Shown: one piece after another, positions 23,122 to 34,500 of the stretch
Layout of the letters: each line of letters opens with the position of its first letter
Position numbering within the stretch: position 1 is the first letter of the stretch
The notes under the pieces: model-generated
The model's database searches: none
The model's input: the letters and a program-made list of their open reading frames with translations, nothing else
Told to the model about the DNA's origin: nothing
Made by a program: the position numbers and the translations under genes
Assembly: GCA_963556695.1 (NCBI GenBank)
Contig: CAUWAG010000020.1
Location: forward strand, 4,340,001 to 4,404,000
Direction of reading: 5' to 3'
Length of the DNA: 64,000 bases
Source: Anthostomella pinea
Taxonomy: Eukaryota > Ascomycota > Sordariomycetes > Xylariales > Xylariaceae

Positions 23122-23670
23122 TCAATCCTCCCAAATCGCCACCTTCGCCTTCTCCGCCTCCACCAGCCTACGCCGCTCCGCCGCGCGCTCCTCTTCCTTC
23201 CGCTTGCGCTCCTTCTCGCGCAACGCACGGTCGTACGCCCGCTGCTCCTCCGTCGGCCTCGGCGCCTTGACGCCCAGTGCGCTCGCGATCATGCGCCGCG
23301 CCACCGCGTCCGTCTTCTCGGGCCTTCGTGGCGCATCGTCCGCGGCCTCGGAGCCGCGGGCCGTCGTCTGCTGCTGCTGCTGCCACGGCGGCGCGCTGCC
23401 GCTGTGATTGCGGTATGAGGGCGAGCTTGGGGTCGGAGGGGGCGCTTCGAAGCCTGAGTTTTGGCGGGGTGTGCTGGTTTTGTCGTTGGTAGATGTTGAG
23501 AGTGGTTCGGCTTCTTCGCTGTCGGAGGATGAGGAGGAGGCGTCTTCCCATGAGTCGGCTACGGGTTGTGTTTCCTTGGTGGGTTTGGGTTTCGCTTTCG
23601 GGGAGGTGGAGCGGTCGAGCGTCAGCTTCGACATGGCTTTTGCCGTTTTTGAGGTCTCGCTGCTGGCCAT
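23122..23670 (-). CDS. Hypothetical small protein, acidic-serine N-half and basic coiled-coil C-half
   Basis: A 182-residue intronless frame. The N-half is low-complexity and Ser/Pro-rich, with an acidic serine cluster (DSWEDASSSSSDSEEAEP) of the casein-kinase-2 type, a polyQ run of five, and several SP/TP sites. The C-terminal third is a predicted charged helix (EEQRAYDRALREKERKRKEE to AERRRLVEAEKAKVAIWED) suited to a coiled coil or nucleic-acid contact. The frame is also open opposite, but composition, length and the ordered change from acidic to basic favour this strand. No family name can be assigned. The short tail ending in IWED may be a conserved peptide. Confidence 0.6.
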   Translation of the reverse strand: MASSETSKTAKAMSKLTLDRSTSPKAKPKPTKETQPVADSWEDASSSSSDSEEAEPLSTSTNDKTSTPRQNSGFEAPPPTPSSPSYRNHSGSAPPWQQQQQTTARGSEAADDAPRRPEKTDAVARRMIASALGVKAPRPTEEQRAYDRALREKERKRKEEERAAERRRLVEAEKAKVAIWED

Positions 23671-25004
23671 GGCGATGGTGGCTATTCCTTGCAGGACTAT
23701 ATATACGTATTTCTGTCACAGCCGGGCCAGAGTGTGACAGGTGATGTCGATGTCGTCGCAGTGTCGGATATCGGTGGCAGTGGAAGCTATGGCGGGGTAG
23801 TTTTCTTGTTACCAAGGGAGTCGGAAAACGGGTTGAAGACGTTGATAAAGTCAGCTCAGACTGCCCAGCTTATGGATGGTAAGATGCGCATATATATGAG
23901 AGCACGGGCTGACGGGCGCAAGTAAGGGAGTCGAGGTCAGAACTGCAACGTCGTATGCAATGCAGGATGGCAGAATGGACTCGAGACTTGGAGCAGTTTG
24001 AGATGAAGTGCGGGCAGTCTGGCAGTCGGCAATCAATCGTTGCCCCACTTCCCCGCAAAAGCATCGAGCATGGATCCTGCCTTTAACTTGCTCACCCTTC
24101 TCGTTATGTTCTTGAGCTCTCAACTTCGTTCATCATACTGTCTTGCGTTTTATTCGATCACAGGTGTCTCATCCACTGGTCCAGCTACTACGAGCCCAGT
24201 CCCCAAGAGTTGACTGGGCCGCCTTCTCTCACTTGCTCTTTCAGTCTTTGCATGTCGACCACTGGAGAGCTCGCACCCACAAGTTATGCTCGGCTTTGAA
24301 CCACTCAGTTGTGGCACTGAGGAGGGACTCCTTGACTTCTTTTTTCTTCGGTCTCGTGTAGTGTTTAGGTACACTGAACCCTCCCAAGTCTCCATATACG
24401 ACCCTTCCAGCAAACAACAGTAAAATCATCAAATCAGAATAAACACGCCAGAATAATCAGTTGGATCTTTATTGGCCATGCTTGACGCTTATTCCAGGGT
24501 GTTATTCCAGTATATCCAAACATCCCACTGGTGAATCTGAAGTTTTGTCAACACGCGCGTACGGAGACTTATGAGGGCTGAGTGTATCTCCAGCCAGCGC
24601 CCAGAAAGATATTCTGGTCTTCAAGATATCCTGGTCTTCAAGATTAAGCGCGCGTGGCTTTGTCTTGCTATACTGAACTGAAGCACTATCTATCCTGCCA
24701 AGTGCTAGGACAAGCAGCGACTCGTCAAACTTCCTGACGATGCTCAATACAAACATCATGTCTTCTTACTATCCCGCATAAACCCCAACGATTGGGGGTG
24801 AACCTTGCGTCCCTAGGATTCTGCAACACCCAGGATTGGAAGAGGACCCTCGGCGCTCTTGGTCGGGGCTTCTTCGAGCTTCGAAACATCCACCAACTCA
24901 GGGGTAAGGGGTCAAAGATGTCGGTAGCGGCCGACTATTGACCTTCGTATGCACTCGAGCAAGATGCCACCAATGTGTATCTCCTTGAACATCGGCAGAC
25001 TTCT
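23671..25004. other. Gene-free stretch between two minus-strand genes
   Basis: 1.3 kb with short overlapping frames and no recognisable product. It contains the promoter of the small charged protein on its left and the 3' region of RRG7 on its right. Confidence 0.5.
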
Positions 25005-25958
25005 TCATGACTTTACATCCTCCTTCGTCGGCGCTGCTGCTAGGGTGGGGATACCCTCTTCGGGCTTCAGATCGGCACTCTCGAGCTCCTTGGCAGCTTT
25101 GGACTTTCTGGGTTTCCGGGTCTTCTTGGGAGCCGGCTTGACCTCCTCAACCGGCCACTTAATAGAGTCATCCACAGGCGGCAAGGTCGCCACATGCGGC
25201 CTCCCCTTCCACGTCAGAACCAGTCGCTGGTTCTCGCGCCCAGCGTCCTCGGAAAGCTGAGCCGCAACCCCCATCCCGTCGAGCCCTTCCTCCTCAGCCC
25301 TGCGGTTCCAGATCATCTGCTCGAGCCGGCCGTCCGCGGAGCACGACACGTAGCCCATGGGCCAGCGGCTGCGGCCCAGCGCGTCCCGGATGCCGCGCGT
25401 GGCGGGCTTCTGCGCGATCAGCAGGCCCAGCACGCCCGCGCTGCCGCGCCAGCCCACCGGCGCCCCCACGAAGGCGCCCTCCAGCTCGCGGATGTTCTTG
25501 GGGTCGATGGCCGTGTTCTTGGACGAGACCTTGCACTGCAGGAGCACGCGCAGGGTCTTGTTTGGTGGCAGTGCGGACGGCACGGCCCAGATCCCCAGCA
25601 GGTCGATGCCGTGGTCGGACCGCCCGCCGATGCGCTTGATGGTGAAGCCGAGGGGGGCTAGGGCGGCGGCTACGGTGTACTCGTAGTGCGTGCCGACGTA
25701 TGTCTTGGAGGCGATGTCGAGACCTGTGCGGGCTGCGTAGGCGGCGTATGAGGTTGCGTCGTGGTGTTCATTGCTGGGGGCTTCTGGGTAGTGCAGCTCG
25801 CTGTCTGAGCGGGCACGCGATGTTTGTGAGGTTGAGATGCTGGCATGGTCATGTACTCGCGATAAAAAGATGTTTACGAGACTTCGCGATGACGAGGGCG
25901 TGAACCTGCCCCGGCTGAAGGTTGAAGAGCGCCACATTCCACATTGCTTCCTATCCAA
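25005..25958 (-). CDS. RRG7: Required for respiratory growth protein 7 (Rrg7), mitochondrial
   Basis: 317-residue intronless frame of the Rrg7/DUF2034 family, fungal mitochondrial proteins with a restriction-endonuclease-like fold that are needed for respiratory growth in yeast. The conserved core is KTYVGTHYEYTVAAALAPLGFT (residues 85-106), GGRSDHGIDLLGIW (D119) and LRVLLQCKVSS (Q141, K143), which together match the PD-(D/E)xK active-site layout. The N-terminus is rich in Ser and Arg, typical of a mitochondrial presequence; the in-frame ATG at 25937 (MWRSSTFSRGRF) gives a cleaner presequence than 25958. The C-terminal tail is Lys/Pro-rich (KPAPKKTRKPRKSKAAKE) and longer than in yeast. It is divergent from MED21, with only about 260 bases between starts, so the two may share a promoter region. 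Confidence 0.9.
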   Translation of the reverse strand: MDRKQCGMWRSSTFSRGRFTPSSSRSLVNIFLSRVHDHASISTSQTSRARSDSELHYPEAPSNEHHDATSYAAYAARTGLDIASKTYVGTHYEYTVAAALAPLGFTIKRIGGRSDHGIDLLGIWAVPSALPPNKTLRVLLQCKVSSKNTAIDPKNIRELEGAFVGAPVGWRGSAGVLGLLIAQKPATRGIRDALGRSRWPMGYVSCSADGRLEQMIWNRRAEEEGLDGMGVAAQLSEDAGRENQRLVLTWKGRPHVATLPPVDDSIKWPVEEVKPAPKKTRKPRKSKAAKELESADLKPEEGIPTLAAAPTKEDVKS

Positions 25959-26214
25959 TTCCGCAGGATTTGTGAGTCCGGCATGAGAGCGCGTCTGGTG
26001 AACTGACGAAAAGGAGCTGATCTTTGAGATATGAAGCAGCTATGACCGTGTCGCTGCGTACTTAGACCCCTGCAGGTGCATGATCCCAGCTCCGTCGGAA
26101 AACAGCCCCACCAAAGCTTTCGCGATTCCTCCCTCAGCTCGCCCAGAACTCCAGACCCCAGAACACAGGCTTTCCACGAACACGGCGCGAGTTGAGCTCA
26201 CAGTCAGGTTCATC

Positions 26215-26815
26215 ATGGGTGATAGGCTCACCCAGTTGCAGGATGCTGTCGACCAGGTTTGCGCGCCTTCCAACTTCAGAAGACGGACAGGTGCTGACCT
26301 CGGAGCTCCAGCTAGCGCAGCAGTTCGTCGCATGCATCCACTACATCAACCGACACCACAACCTCGAGACGCTGGGGCCCAACGACATGATCAGAGACGT
26401 GCCGAAGGAGCAGGACCAGCAAGAGGGTGAGTGAGCCCGGTCCAGTGCAGTCTCTTTCATTGCAATACCTCGAGCCAAACAAACCACCGACCGACCCGAA
26501 CTCCCCATCCAGGCCACCGTCCGCTAGCTAACGAAGCATTTCCCCGAAACCACAGTCGCCCCGCACCCCCCGGACGTCTTCCGCGCCGCCCAGGTCGAGC
26601 TGGCGCAGGACCTCATCACCAAGGAGCAGCAGATCGAGCTGCTGATCTCGATCCTGCCGGGCCTGGACAACAGCGAGCAGGACCAGGAGCGCAACATCCG
26701 CGAGCTCGAGGACGAGCTCAAGGCCGCCGATGCGCAGCGCCGCGAGGCTGTCCGCGAGCGCGAGGAGGCTATGGCGAAGCTGGATGCTGTCATTCGCAGT
26801 GTTCGACGACCATGA
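26215..26815 (+). CDS. MED21: Mediator complex subunit 21 (Srb7)
   Basis: Subunit of the Mediator middle module, which bridges activators and RNA polymerase II. Three exons, 26215-26256, 26312-26426 and 26556-26815, encode 138 residues, the normal size. The N-terminus GDRLTQLQDAVDQ joins across intron 1 to LAQQFVACIHYINRHHNLETLG, the signature of the family. The C-terminal half is a long charged helix (ELAQDLITKEQQIELLISIL to ELEDELKAADAQRREAVRERE) that pairs with Med7 in known structures. The start at 26215 follows an in-frame ORF that extends upstream, but family members begin with this MGDRLTQLQ motif. It converges on the HAD nucleotidase gene. Confidence 0.95.
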
Positions 26816-27177
26816 ATACACGGCTTTGGATGAATAACTCGTCCTCTGGCTTTCTACTGGCTGGGCGCTGCTTGGGGTGGCCGGGCGGTAGCTTACATGC
26901 GCGGATGGACCACAAAAGTTACATGAAGTTAGATACCCAGGAAGGCAAAGGCGTAACCCGGTATTGGCGTTCCGGAATTCTGGGCTGAGCATTGTACAAA
27001 TACTCTATCTGCGTACGGGTAGACATACTTTTGGGGTCTATGTACTGCTCTCTTTCTAGTCTACTAATGTCTTCCTCGAGAACTTTATGGTCCCTGATAT
27101 GTTATAACCCAACGCCCCTGTAACTGCAAAACCCTCCAATGTGTCCCCATGGTCCAATGCTCATGTCTGTCTGGCCT
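26816..27177. other. Convergent 3' region of MED21 and the HAD nucleotidase
   Basis: 362 bases, with no separate feature seen. Confidence 0.6.
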
Positions 27178-28108
27178 TCAGCTTGACGATTTGAAGAATT
27201 GTGGGAATACCTTTCGCAGCTCCTCTAGATGCTGGATCTGGTATTGTGATGCTTGCGTCGGCGGCACGGGTAGTCCCTCCTCTACCAGGTGGACTGTATT
27301 CCAACCCAGCTGGTGGGCGCCGACGCAGTTGCCATACGAATCATCTACACACGTCAGCTTCGAAGGCCCAGTATAGCAAGCATATATAGGGGTAAATTCC
27401 ATACCGACAAAGTAGCAGTCCACAGCCCGCTCCACGCCGGCCTCCCTCATCGCCTTCAGGAACATGTCCCTGTGCGGCTTACAAACAATAGGCATCTCGG
27501 AGTAGTCGCAGAACGTGAGGCCCTCGAACAGGTCCTCAACACCCAACAACCGGACGACGCGGCGGCCGTGGGTGACGTAGGCGTTGGTCAGCAGCCAGGG
27601 TTTCACTTTGGAGGTATCGATGTCCTCGAGCAGCTTGCGCAGCTGCGGGTTTTCCGTAATAATGCCCTCGAGCGGCAGGGCGTCGTCGACCTTGGCGTTG
27701 TACTCGAGCGGATCGATCTGGTGGTGCCGCACCAGCCCCTCGATCGCCAGCCCGTAGTTCTTGTAGTACTCCTTGTGCAGCCGGATGGCTTCCTCTTCGG
27801 AGACGCCCAGGTGCTTGGCGAAGTACTCGTCTATTAGCTGCGCCATTAGGTCGTGGACTTTGCTGCCTGACTTGGGGGTTAGCTGGTGTGAATAATGGAT
27901 ATATCCCCCTATTGTATGATATCTTAGATATATTGAGCAATTTTTTGGACTTACTTCTAGGGTAGAGACAGTTGTCTATGTCGCTGTGTATATAGTGTTA
28001 GCATGTATCCATTATACACTGAACGACATGGAGCACTTACAAAAACCAGACAGGCCGAGATGATGATGATGATGATGCGCCCTCAGGCTCGGTCCTTTGT
28101 GATCCCAT
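27178..28108 (-). CDS. Pyrimidine 5'-nucleotidase, Sdt1/Phm8-type HAD phosphatase
   Basis: Cytosolic HAD-superfamily phosphatase that removes phosphate from nucleoside monophosphates. Yeast Sdt1 and Phm8 act on pyrimidine nucleotides and related compounds. Four exons (complement): 28108-28041, 27983-27955 (29 bases), 27866-27405, 27344-27178; 241 residues. Motif I is FFDIDNCLYP (D24 nucleophile, D26), split by intron 1. Then come KVHDLMAQLIDEYFAKHLG, the cap helices with EEEAIRLHKEYYKNYGLAI, motif II PWLLTNA, motif III Lys in MPIVCKPHRDMF, and motif IV DDSYGNCVGA formed across intron 3. A run of six serines near the N-terminus comes from a TCA microsatellite (28060-28077). An ATG inside exon 3 gives a frame that lacks the catalytic Asp, so the upstream exons are required. 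Confidence 0.93.
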
Positions 28109-28797
28109 GTCTCTAGACAGTTTGAGACTCGTGTGGCCTCGATATAAGACAGACGGCTTGAGATTCTGGTTGTATGGGTATGGTTTGCGGCCTCTCAACG
28201 GGCTATAATGACAGAATGAGATTAGTCTAGTGTAATAAAGTTGTGGGAGACTCGACGGGAATGGTTGACGTTGATGATAGGTAATGGCTGAGCGTGTAGA
28301 TGTGCATATCATCACAATCGCGACAACCGACCCCTTTAAATATGCCTGGTTGAGTCACCTTCTTCACTCTCTTATTATTTGTTGACTGAAGCACTGTATG
28401 TGTAATCCGAGGTTTGTGTCTTTGATATCTTGAGTCACCGGCAAGGGAGTGAACTTTGGATGAGCTGCAGTCAACCAATGGGCAGTCAGACATTAGGATG
28501 CTGCCAATAGTGCTAGCGCGGCTTGGCGGCTTCGTAGATCAGTGGGACCGTGCACCCGGCAACTCGAAAATAAAATGAAGCTTCGACTTGAGGTGCGACA
28601 CCTTCCAAGTTTGCTCCTTCACACCCGAAAATATTATCAAACATTGGAAAGGTTGCCTCAACCAGCCAACTTCAATGTTCTTCCCACATCACTGATCATC
28701 AATCCTCTCTTTGTGATTGTATCCTTCATCAACATCCTCTACGGGCGTCTGAATTGACCTATCCATGGATCTGTGCTGACCTGATTCACCTATCACA
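28109..28797. other. Shared promoter region
   Basis: About 690 bases between the divergent HAD nucleotidase and 912-residue protein genes. Short open frames only; presumably both promoters and leaders. Confidence 0.6.
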
Positions 28798-31536
28798 ATG
28801 GCTCAAGCTCAAGCCCACGCCCAGGTCGGCATGGCAAAGGGGCACCTGTTCTCTGGCTACCAGCCAAGTCCATCTGCTCCCCCGACAGCTGCCTCTGATC
28901 TCAGTGATATCCGCGAATATCAGAAGATCATTCAGTTTCGAGACACAGTGGTGTCGGGAAAGCACCCTCGTATTAAGGTGCCACCTTCAGCTGGAAAACC
29001 CTCCCCTTCCTCCCAGCTACCCGCATCCAACAGACCAGAACGCGTCGCACAGTCGCCCATGCAGTCACAGCGCAGTGATAAGCCTGTCAACGGTTATCAG
29101 ATGGGCAATATGCACTCGTTCAAGGCGAATTCGCAGCAGCCAGCTGTTGTCGTAGCGCCGACTGGCCCTGCTGCTGGCATACATGGCGTCCCCAGAAACG
29201 TAACTGGTGGGAAGACAGAGTTCAACCCCATACTGCTTCAGAAGTCAGACGACCTCATCAAGGCAGAGTTCTCGCTGCAGAGACAGAGACTCGAGAAGGC
29301 AATCAAGGATGAGGGTGATCAGCGGAAAGCTGCCTCGAGGACTGCTTTGTCACATTCCGAGCAACTTCCTGATCTGAACCTCTCGGATATCCTAGCAAAG
29401 GCTCTGACTCTTGTGCAAGCAACTGCTCCGCCACCTGTTACTACTACTAGTGCTGCTGCTGCTGCTGCTGATGCTCCCATGGCTGCTAATGCTTCCGATG
29501 CCAGTGACTCGTTTGACGAGAGGACATTTTATTCTAGTCAACATGACACGCCAGAATCGCATGCCTCACCTCGAGCCCGGGCCGCACCAGAAGACGTACA
29601 GATGCAGAACACCTCTCCGCTCCAGCGCCAACCGAATACCGATTCCTATGTTCCTCCCCCTCCGACCCAGTTTGCTGCTCAATCGCAGTCCGTTCCGACT
29701 ACAGCCCCCCAACAAACCAATACTGGTCGTAACGCCAGTAACGCCTATACAAGCCAGAATCCAAGCACACTCAGTCAATATCCCCCAGCAGGCTTAGGCA
29801 TGGCATCACAGAACAGAAGCGCAAGTATTGCAACAAATGCAGGTGCAGGTGCAGGAGGTTTGTTGGGTCAAACACAGCAAGGAGATGCCGAAGTACAAGT
29901 CATCAGCTCGGACAGTGGACCTGCTAGTAGATCCGATAATTCTGGTAACACAGATTTGGAGCAGCCTGCTGATCACGGCCACACGCAGAATTCACAGCGG
30001 CTCCTGCCTAACAACAACTTCAGACAGCGCGAATCGCCCCCTGTTGTACGCGCTCATGACCTCTCACTTTTTGCCCCACGGCCAGCCCGTGTCTCGCCGC
30101 TGGCAACTGCTCGACAGCCACCTATGCTAGAGCCTGGCGCCAACATCATACAAGGAGCACCGGCTCAAGTAACAGCACTGAGACAAGAGCATGGAGTCAT
30201 CACGAGCCCCGAAAGCTCTCCGCAGGGAGAAAAGGGAGGCAAGAAGAAGAATAAGAAGAAGAACAAGAAAGCACGAGCACAAGACGTCCCAGGCTCTCCT
30301 GACATTAAGCCAGAACCTCGCTCACCTTCTCCCCTTTCTGCCCCCATGTTCATTCGCCCTCAAAAACGACAACGAGCATCTGGTAGGGAGGAGGCTGAGT
30401 TGGTGGTATATGACGAGCCACGTCTCGAACGACCGATCTCACAGCTTCAACATGACCGATACTCGGAGGCGCCCATGCCCGCCGAAAGAGTGCCTCTTAC
30501 ATATGAGAGACTGGATGATCCTTATGCGCGTCAGGTACGTCACTCGGTCGCGCCAGTTAGGGAGAGACTAGAGCCTCAGCTGTATGAGGAGAGAAGGCCG
30601 GATGGTACCATTGTGCAATACATTCGCCGCGTCCAGTCACCCGCAGGATACTCAGTTCCCTACGGTGCCGGAGAGCCGCGTCCCATGCGTTCAGCATCTT
30701 ACGCGGTGACGAATCCAAGTCTGCGCGAGATGGCTACCTATCCACGCGAAGGACGAATGAGTGTACGCCCTTATGCCGACCGAGCGAGGTCACAGTCCCC
30801 TGTCATGGCACCTCCTTCCGCCCCTCCTCCTTCTCGCATCGTTGTTGACGAATACGGCCGTGAGTACTTGGAGCCTGTTCGTGCCAGCACTGTCGCTCGA
30901 CGATCAGTTATGCCTTCCGCAAGACCGGGCGATCACGAGGTCATCTATGAGAGAGCACCAATCCGCGCGACATCTCGCATGCCCGGTTCCGAGAGCTTCG
31001 AAGGAGACGGTGTTCTCTACCGGCGTGCTGCGTCGCCGTCGTTTGCTCCGCGACGCATCATCACCCAGCCGGAGTATAGCACTGACTACCGAAGTTATCG
31101 AGAGCGTGATTACTCTACCCAGCCCATGGGACCTCCTGATCAAGGTTTGGTTCAGATTCGAGGAGGAGCGGAGCGACGTATTTCTGAGCAGATGCCTCGT
31201 GAATACCTCTCTAGAGCGACCAGTGTGCGACCAGTGGACGCTGCGCAATACTACGAAAGACCCCAGAGTACTCGACCAGAAGTGCCCTATCGACAGTACG
31301 CTCCCAGTGTCCACACAGAAGGAAGAAGAGAGGTGGTTCCCCATGTGCTTCGTGAGTTCAGCGTCAGACCAGCTGAATCGGAAATGCCACGACGGGAATA
31401 CAGCGTTCGGCCAGCGGAACGCTACTACGATCGACCGCCCCCGAGGGATGAGGAAGTAAAATACATCGATCGGCCCCGCACAGTACAGCAAGAGATAGTC
31501 TATGCTGATGATGGGCGAAGGCAAGTGTACCAGTAA
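28798..31536 (+). CDS. Large disordered, probably nuclear protein of unknown function
   Basis: A 912-residue intronless frame. Only the N-terminal part looks folded: SDLSDIREYQKIIQFRDTVV (about 34-53) and a charged helix with KSDDLIKAEFSLQRQRLEKA (about 149-168). The rest is low-complexity: Gln/Ser/Pro-rich to about 470, then a Lys block (GEKGGKKKNKKKNKKARA) and PQKRQRASGRE, both fitting nuclear localisation signals, and a possible SUMO site, IKPE. The last 400 residues are rich in Arg, Tyr and Pro with recurring REYSVRPAE-, YERPQS- and PREYLSRA-like pieces, resembling RNA-binding or condensate-forming tails. No catalytic or DNA-binding domain is visible. The frame is far longer than chance and the composition is consistent, so the gene is real; its role is not inferable from sequence alone. 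Confidence 0.85.
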   Translation: MAQAQAHAQVGMAKGHLFSGYQPSPSAPPTAASDLSDIREYQKIIQFRDTVVSGKHPRIKVPPSAGKPSPSSQLPASNRPERVAQSPMQSQRSDKPVNGYQMGNMHSFKANSQQPAVVVAPTGPAAGIHGVPRNVTGGKTEFNPILLQKSDDLIKAEFSLQRQRLEKAIKDEGDQRKAASRTALSHSEQLPDLNLSDILAKALTLVQATAPPPVTTTSAAAAAADAPMAANASDASDSFDERTFYSSQHDTPESHASPRARAAPEDVQMQNTSPLQRQPNTDSYVPPPPTQFAAQSQSVPTTAPQQTNTGRNASNAYTSQNPSTLSQYPPAGLGMASQNRSASIATNAGAGAGGLLGQTQQGDAEVQVISSDSGPASRSDNSGNTDLEQPADHGHTQNSQRLLPNNNFRQRESPPVVRAHDLSLFAPRPARVSPLATARQPPMLEPGANIIQGAPAQVTALRQEHGVITSPESSPQGEKGGKKKNKKKNKKARAQDVPGSPDIKPEPRSPSPLSAPMFIRPQKRQRASGREEAELVVYDEPRLERPISQLQHDRYSEAPMPAERVPLTYERLDDPYARQVRHSVAPVRERLEPQLYEERRPDGTIVQYIRRVQSPAGYSVPYGAGEPRPMRSASYAVTNPSLREMATYPREGRMSVRPYADRARSQSPVMAPPSAPPPSRIVVDEYGREYLEPVRASTVARRSVMPSARPGDHEVIYERAPIRATSRMPGSESFEGDGVLYRRAASPSFAPRRIITQPEYSTDYRSYRERDYSTQPMGPPDQGLVQIRGGAERRISEQMPREYLSRATSVRPVDAAQYYERPQSTRPEVPYRQYAPSVHTEGRREVVPHVLREFSVRPAESEMPRREYSVRPAERYYDRPPPRDEEVKYIDRPRTVQQEIVYADDGRRQVYQ

Positions 31537-34500
31537 GCGTGCGCCGACAATGAGCACAGAGGCATTGCGTTGACTTTGAGAGGAGGGAGTGGAGTGGAAA
31601 GCACATTTGCGTGCTTCCCTCGGGCTATAAATATTAGGAGAGGACGTCAATGGCCTCAATGCCGCTCAGAAGTATGAGCGGAACATGGGGGGCCTTTGTG
31701 CATTGCAAGGAGAGCTTTACGGATGCCGAGATCTCTAGATGCTATGCTTGATAAAATGGAGGGTGACTGGAGCACCTCTATTTTGAGAAAGCTGGACGTT
31801 GTTATCGTAGGCATGCGTGAGGGATGCAATGCATCTTTTTTGTAGGATTATACCGAATCACAGGTACAAAATTTCTCGGATTCGCAACCAACTCCCATAC
31901 ATTTTTGATGTGACTAGATGCAACGCAAAGTAAATTCCAACTTTGATTTGGGAACCACTAAATACAGTTTGTGGCAAAACAGAGGCAGAGGCATCAAATC
32001 GAGGTCAATGGCCCAGCTCCATGTACACGATCTGGCAATATCGACAATGGCATATTGGTGGGACGGCAGCAATGCAGCCATACAACAGGTAAGTCGAGCC
32101 GGCACAGGAGGCGTCGCACGGGCGGATGGGTTGCAACAGTCGATCCCTGGTCTCTGGTCTTTGGTCTGCGGTTTGTGTTTGTGTTTGGTGGGTTTGTGGT
32201 CGGGACACGAGCTCGATAGAATGACGGGATGGCAGGATGGACGGGTTGATGTTAAAAAACGCTGACGCCTCTACGGGGGGCTCTGGAAGTCTATTTCGGT
32301 TACTTATTATCAAGCCCAAGCGGGTGAATATATACCAGTCAAGTGCGCCTGGGATGAACTGCTTATGCCATCTGTTCTATGTGAATCTATTATTTCAACC
32401 GCGTTTCTGGCTTTGCTGGTATGGCTTCTTGGAGAAGCATCTGGTGGCCATGACTGCTTTCCTGCCATCCGGGTTCGCGCGACGGTTGACGCCATCGTGA
32501 TCCTTCCAAGATTAACGACAGCGGTTTCAACCGGCAACAAGATAATCAACTATTTCGACCGCTTGGAGCCTTAATGTCGTGTATGATGTTGGTATCTTAT
32601 CATCTCTAGGCGGAGGTTCGGAGTTGGCATTTGCATGACCAGTATTGTAGGAGGGACGATACCTTGGTCGAGCGAAACGCCGAAACCTGTACGAGGCGCA
32701 ACAAGTTTTCTGTGCTGTGCTGTAACCCCGTCACGTACGGTCGATCACTGGCAAGTTGCAACTTTTTGTTATTGTCTTTTACAGGGCTGATCCTGATCGC
32801 CGCCGACAGGAAACAGGTCGAGTGCCAGGACCGAACCGCTCCCGGCTCCGATTACCTGCTTTTGCAGTTTTGCTTGCCGCGCAGATCGCCCGTCATGGAT
32901 CATCCGCGTGCCCGTCTCGTCTCGTCCACTTTTCTACCTCTTGTGTTGGGAAGTACCTAATATTGATCGGCTTATGTACAGTATCACGTTTTAGGGTTGT
33001 CGATCAGGTACCGAGTGGTCCTTTTTATCAAGGTTCTTCTTTCTTGCTCTTTGCCAGGCTGACTTGCCCGCTTGCTATCTGGCTGTTCTCGAAATTGGGT
33101 TTTGGCTTTGGGGGGCTTTTCTGGGGATAGGCTTTCGAGACATACTTTGACGGACTGTCGTTGCTGACTGTGCTTGTACCTCGATGCTCACCTGGCATTC
33201 GAGTATTTGACGTTACTTGTCCTTTCGGTTCAAGCTGTCCATGGATGGTTCTTCGGCGTTGACTCGGAATGGGGCTAGCCAGCCCTATGCGTCGTTCCAC
33301 CGGATCACCCCGTTCTTGCATCACACACGTCCTTGGGAGGGTAAACGAGATTACGTATCTGCAGTGCCGGCTCCGCGGGATAGTACGGGTTCAAGAGGGG
33401 ACATTTAACGTTGAAGGTCTGGATTGCTGTTCGACAGGCCATAGACTCGTATCGTAGCTCTGCACGGCAGAACGAACTGCTGCAGGTGAGGTGGGCTTCG
33501 GCAGTCGAGTGCTGACGTCTAGACCGTGCCGTGCGTAACGCCGATGCAGGACAGCCCGAAGTCTGTGCCGGTAGCCCCCTCATTGGGCGGGTACAAGTTG
33601 TGAAGCGAGCAAGAAGAGGATGAAGGCGGGAATGAGTTGGCATCTGATACATGTTGTTGACGCGCGAGATAGACTATTTATCGAAATAGCAAGGTTGCCA
33701 GAACGCGCTGTCTCAAAGGGGAAGTCTGTAATTTGAGTAATAATAAGCTGTTGATCCGAGCTCGGTGGCTGACGGGCTCGTGCCATTGATGTTGGAAGGC
33801 CAAGTTGCATTATTAGAATTCCAGCTCTCACATGGACGCGGCCGGGGTTCGGGTTCGGTCTATGGAGACAGGCACATGAACGCGTATGTGTAGCCGTAGC
33901 TGCCGGCAGACTACCTAACGGTAGACCGTGGCTACCTTTCTGCCTTTATGCTCTTAAGGTTAGCAGATTCGCGCAGCACATGTATGTGATCGGTTAATCA
34001 GATCATGGATCCTCGGAAGAGGCTTGTTCAACCAAGCCTTGTGATCTTGACCTTCCCGGTTGCAGAATAAACGCTCGCTAGAAGCCGCCGCATAATATTG
34101 TGGTTGTACCTCTAAGATAACATTTCGGTTGATTAGGTAAGCGGCGGGGGTAGAGTTGCCCACCAGAAATGCAGCTCACATGCATCCTCGTGCCATCGTC
34201 CCATTGTCGGCTTGGGTGGCTCATGTTTCTCCCTCGAAGGGCACAACAGCTTCCCAGTATTGGGTGGTTCGAAGCCTTCGACTACAGACGTATATGAGGT
34301 TCATGTAAGTACGTAGACAGCAGTCTTATCGTTCATGTTGGCATGAGATGTCCTCGGTGTTACCAGCGATGACGCGGGAGGACGCTGCCTGTGGACACAT
34401 CCAATTCATGCCTGAAGCCCACTGTAGATTCGGTACCAGGATCGCCAAATTGGTGGTTCTCGTACTGGACTGCTGCCCACCGACCCGCGGGCAGTGCTGG

